Shown one piece after another: positions 37,872-40,119 of a stretch of 40,119 nucleotides of DNA. Made by a program: the position numbers and the translations under genes. Source of the stretch: a virus. The number at the start of each line of letters is the position of its first letter. The stretch's first letter is position 1. The notes beneath the pieces are model-generated. The model did not search any database, was not told the DNA's origin, and saw only the letters and a list, made by a program, of their open reading frames with translations. The stretch lies in IMG/VR virus record IMGVR_UViG_3300036862_000024, positions 1 through 40,119 of that record; one strand, 5' to 3'.

Positions 37872-38676
37872 ACCGGAAACCGCTGTAATCGACACACCAC
37901 CTGCCGACGACTGGCGCACGAGCCTGCCGGAAGACCTCCGTGCGGACAAGACGCTGGCGACGATCAAAGACATTCCGTCGCTCGCGAAGATGCTCGTGGA
38001 GTCGCAGAAGCTCATCGGCTCCTCCATTCGCCTGCCGAACAAGGACGCGAAGCCCGACGAGCTCACGAAGTGGAAGACGGACGTGCTCGGCAAGCTGCGC
38101 ACGGTGCCCGGCTTCGACACGTACCCGGAGTCACCGGACAAGTACCAGATCACGCGCCCCGAGATCGCGGCGTCAGGCTGGAATGCCGAAGCGGAAACCG
38201 CGTTCCTCACGGAGATGCACAAGGTCGGGGCGACGGGGCCGGTGGTGCAGGCCGCGCTGAACTTCTACGGCAAACTCGAGGCCGAACGCCTCGGCGCGGC
38301 GCAGCGTGAAGCGCAAGCGGTCGAGGCGGCGCTGCGGCAGGAGTGGGGGCCAAACTACGCCGCGCACCTCGGACGCGCCAACCGCGCGATCTCGGAATTC
38401 GGCGGCGAGGGACTGGTCGATCTCTTCCGCGAGAACGGCATGGGCCGTCACCCGGTCGTGGTCAAGGCGTTCGCCGCGATCGGCAACGCGCTGGTGGAAC
38501 ACGGCGCGATTGCGCCTGACGGCAACCAAGGCATGAGCGCCGACGAAGCGCAGGAGAAGCTGCGCACGATCCGGAGCGACAAGACGCATCCGTTCAACGA
38601 TCCGAACTCGCCGCATCATTCGGCAGCGCTCGATGAAGTGCTGGCGCTCACGCGGATCGCGCGACAGGCCGCGTAG
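37864..38676 (+). CDS. Capsid scaffolding / assembly protein
   Basis: 270 residues. It begins acidic, then DDWRTSLPEDLRADKTLATI and IPSLAKMLVESQKLIGSSI, a signature I associate with scaffold proteins encoded just before the major capsid gene in podovirus-like phages. The middle is coiled coil (KLEAERLGAAQREAQAVEAAL) and the C-terminus helical. It would guide prohead assembly and then leave. Typical size. Codon use matches its neighbours. Confidence 0.8.
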   Translation: MAEPETAVIDTPPADDWRTSLPEDLRADKTLATIKDIPSLAKMLVESQKLIGSSIRLPNKDAKPDELTKWKTDVLGKLRTVPGFDTYPESPDKYQITRPEIAASGWNAEAETAFLTEMHKVGATGPVVQAALNFYGKLEAERLGAAQREAQAVEAALRQEWGPNYAAHLGRANRAISEFGGEGLVDLFRENGMGRHPVVVKAFAAIGNALVEHGAIAPDGNQGMSADEAQEKLRTIRSDKTHPFNDPNSPHHSAALDEVLALTRIARQAA

Positions 38677-38688
38677 AAAGGAGACACG

Positions 38689-38898
38689 ATGGCCGAGATT
38701 CAGCGCCGGTTTTACGCGGCAATCTACGGCAACAACGCCGTGCAACTCTCGCCCGAAGTCGGCTCGGAGACGTACCCGAACGATCTCGGGATCACGCAGA
38801 TCAACATCGTGACGAGTGCGACCACGCCGCCCACGTCGTTCTGGAACGCGTCGGGTTCGTGCGGGCGCTACAACGTCATCATCCAGAAGATCAGCTAA
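38689..38898 (+). CDS. Small capsid-region protein, 69 residues
   Basis: ATG with AAAGGAGACACG ahead, a strong ribosome site. Mostly beta: FYAAIYGNNAVQLSPEVGSE, then NIVTSATTPPTSFWNASGSC. It may be a head decoration or a small helper of the capsid protein; the position between scaffold and capsid supports a head role. Its stop lies inside the first hairpin of the following leader. Confidence 0.6.
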   Translation: MAEIQRRFYAAIYGNNAVQLSPEVGSETYPNDLGITQINIVTSATTPPTSFWNASGSCGRYNVIIQKIS

Positions 38899-39050
38899 GC
38901 GCTGATCGCCGGTAGCACAGCGCCGGGGAGTCCGCGAGGATCCGGCGGCGTCGGGGGATAGACCCGGCGATAGGAGCCCGCGCGTAAGGCGGGCGAGGGG
39001 CGTCCAGGTTGGCTGGGCAGCGTCCCGCGAAGTCAGTCACCGCACTGATT
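38889..39050 (+). ncRNA. Structured leader upstream of the major capsid gene
   Basis: The 168-nt gap 38899-39066 is the longest non-coding stretch in the virion operon and is rich in complementary pairs: GATCAGC/GCTGATC (38889-38895 with 38901-38907, across the previous stop), CGCCGG/CCGGCG (38921-38926 with 38942-38947), GCCCGC/GCGGGC (38976-38981 with 38989-38994), and AGTCAGT/ACTGATT (39031-39037 with 39044-39050, one G-U pair). No ORF fits. It could regulate capsid synthesis, for example by boosting translation or by capsid autoregulation. Confidence 0.45.
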
Positions 39051-39066
39051 CTCGTGGGAGATGCAC

Positions 39067-39993
39067 ATGGCCTGGACGGTCGATGTCAATTTCGTCAACG
39101 CGTACACCGATACCCTCGTTCACCTGTTCTCCGAAGACCCGCAGCAAGTCCGCAACGCCGTCCGTCTCAAGACCGGCGTCGTCGGCAAGACGCTCGCCTT
39201 CGACCGCCTCGGCGGCGTCAACATGGAGCCCGTCAACTCGCGGCACGCCGACACGCCGCTCACGCCGCTGACGCAGACGCGCCGGCGCGCCAACCTCGCC
39301 GACTGGGCGACCGCCGAGCTGATCGACAAGCTCGATGAAGTGAAGATGCTGATCGCGCCGCAGAACGACTACACGCGGCGCTTCGTGGAGGCGTATCACC
39401 GCCGCGTCGCCCGCACGGTTTTGAACGCGGCGACCGGCACCGCCAGCGCCGTGGGCAACGACGACACGGTGACCTCCGTCTCGCTGCCGTCCTCGCAGGC
39501 CATCGCCAACGGCGGCACCGGCTTCACGGTCGCGAAGGTGCGGCAGACGAATCGCATCATGGACAACGCAGGCGTCCCGCACGACGGCAATCGCTGGTGG
39601 GCCGTCAGCGCCTACGCGATCGAGGATCTGCTCGCGGACTCCCAGGTCACGTCCTCGGACTTCTCGACCCTCAACGCGCTGATGAACGGCGGCATCCCGA
39701 TGGGCTCGTCGTGGATGGGCTTCCGCTGGATCGTCATCAGCGACGCCGATCCGGACAGCGGCAGCGCGTCTGCGCCTGCCTCTCCGATCCTCAGCAAAAG
39801 CGGCAACATTCGCACCACGGTCGCGTGGCACAAGGAGGCGGTGGGTCTCGCCATCGCGAAGGATCTCTCCGTCGAGGTGGACCGCCGCCCCGACAAGATG
39901 AACGCGCAGCAGGTGCTCGTGCAGGTGTCACTCGGTGCCGTCCGCATCGAGGACACGGGCGTCGTCACCGTGGACCTGGACGAGTCGGTCTGA
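39067..39993 (+). CDS. Major capsid protein
   Basis: 308 residues; start at ATG 39067, six bases after GGAG, rather than ATG 39061 which is too close. The N-terminus (AWTVDVNFVNAYTDTLVHL), VVGKTLAFDRLGGV, SRHADTPLTPLTQTRRRANL and LIDKLDEVKMLIAPQNDYTR fit the phage capsid family with HK97 fold found in podo- and siphoviruses (Phage_capsid_2-like, from memory). The end LGAVRIEDTGVVTVDLDES is also typical. It forms the icosahedral shell with the scaffold encoded just upstream. Confidence 0.85.
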   Translation: MAWTVDVNFVNAYTDTLVHLFSEDPQQVRNAVRLKTGVVGKTLAFDRLGGVNMEPVNSRHADTPLTPLTQTRRRANLADWATAELIDKLDEVKMLIAPQNDYTRRFVEAYHRRVARTVLNAATGTASAVGNDDTVTSVSLPSSQAIANGGTGFTVAKVRQTNRIMDNAGVPHDGNRWWAVSAYAIEDLLADSQVTSSDFSTLNALMNGGIPMGSSWMGFRWIVISDADPDSGSASAPASPILSKSGNIRTTVAWHKEAVGLAIAKDLSVEVDRRPDKMNAQQVLVQVSLGAVRIEDTGVVTVDLDESV

Positions 39994-39998
39994 TCGAC

Positions 39999-40073
39999 GT
40001 GAACCTCCAGCCCGGCGATCTCAATCCTGCATGGGTAGATCAGGTGTCGCCGGTATCGCTCAGGGAGAACTAG
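39999..40073 (+). CDS. Possible 24-residue ORF between capsid and next gene
   Basis: GTG 39999 opens 24 codons (NLQPGDLNPAWVDQVSPVSL...) ending in TAG just before the next ATG. No ribosome site precedes it, and the end contains CAGGGAG for the next gene. It may be only leader. Confidence 0.2.
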   Translation: MNLQPGDLNPAWVDQVSPVSLREN

Positions 40074-40119
40074 ATGCCTGTCAACAGTACGCAGTACGCG
40101 AACTACGCGGCCACGCCGC
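40074..40119 (+). CDS. Start of the capsid-region protein gene, cut by the window end
   Basis: ATG 40074 follows CAGGGAGAACTAG and reads MPVNSTQYANYAATP before the window ends. This Asn/Tyr/Ala-rich opening is what I expect ahead of the segment found at the start of the window (WGGRERYKEGLYV). Taken together they would make one protein of about 155 residues plus a missing piece of 3n+2 bases. Confidence 0.5.
   Translation, partial: MPVNSTQYANYAATP

Noticed and set aside
1-40119. CRISPR array, insertion sequence, integrase or attachment site
   Set aside because: No regularly spaced repeats, no transposase or integrase motifs, and no tRNA-fragment-like site were found on reading both strands.

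Overview
The window is a GC-rich, almost gap-free tailed-phage genome, or nearly all of one, with a short-tailed (podovirus) virion plan. The diagnostic genes are a T7 gp8-type head-tail connector, a scaffold, an HK97-fold-type major capsid protein, tail tubular proteins of the T7 gp11 and gp12 type, a set of large internal virion proteins in the order of T7 gp14, gp15 and gp16, and a tail fibre with a T7 gp17-type head-binding N-terminus. A lipoprotein, predicted secreted proteins and an O-antigen ligase-like gene suggest a Gram-negative host, but nothing identifies the species. I see no integrase, repressor, phage RNA polymerase or DNA polymerase, so this is not a true T7 relative and there is no positive evidence of lysogeny. 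The window opens inside a capsid-region gene and closes just after the start of what looks like the same gene, so the sequence probably comes from a circular or circularly permuted genome opened there.

Layout. (1) 1-14727, rightward: end of the capsid-region gene, tail tubes A and B, two GNAT-like genes, three internal virion proteins, tail fibre, a lysis cassette (holin candidate, M15 peptidase endolysin, two tiny membrane proteins, a lipoprotein) and a papain-like C1 cysteine peptidase. (2) 14732-14807: a perfect 12-bp inverted repeat enclosing two GC tetraloop hairpins, lying exactly between two convergent operons. (3) 27149-14807, leftward: a long early-type operon of about 35 mostly tiny genes joined by 4-nt ATGA, GTGA or TTGA overlaps. 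It encodes a recombination set (RecE-like exonuclease, RecA-fold ATPase, VRR-NUC nuclease), two HNH genes, a MazG-like pyrophosphohydrolase, a C5-cytosine methyltransferase, an O-antigen ligase-like membrane protein and many small zinc-knuckle proteins. (4) 27150-27219: a divergent promoter region with a palindrome. (5) 27220-40119, rightward: a zinc peptide, a replication initiator with repeats inside its gene, a DnaA-box intergenic region, terminase subunits, a cassette of proteins with signal peptides, a run of tiny genes, connector, scaffold, a structured non-coding leader and the major capsid gene.

The two arms fit an early (leftward: takeover and recombination) and late (rightward: packaging, virion, lysis) division, with replication initiation at their shared upstream end. 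The least expected parts are the secreted-protein cassette directly behind the terminase, the papain-like peptidase at the end of the late operon, the envelope-modifying membrane protein, the two structured non-coding elements, and the large number of single zinc-knuckle micro-proteins.
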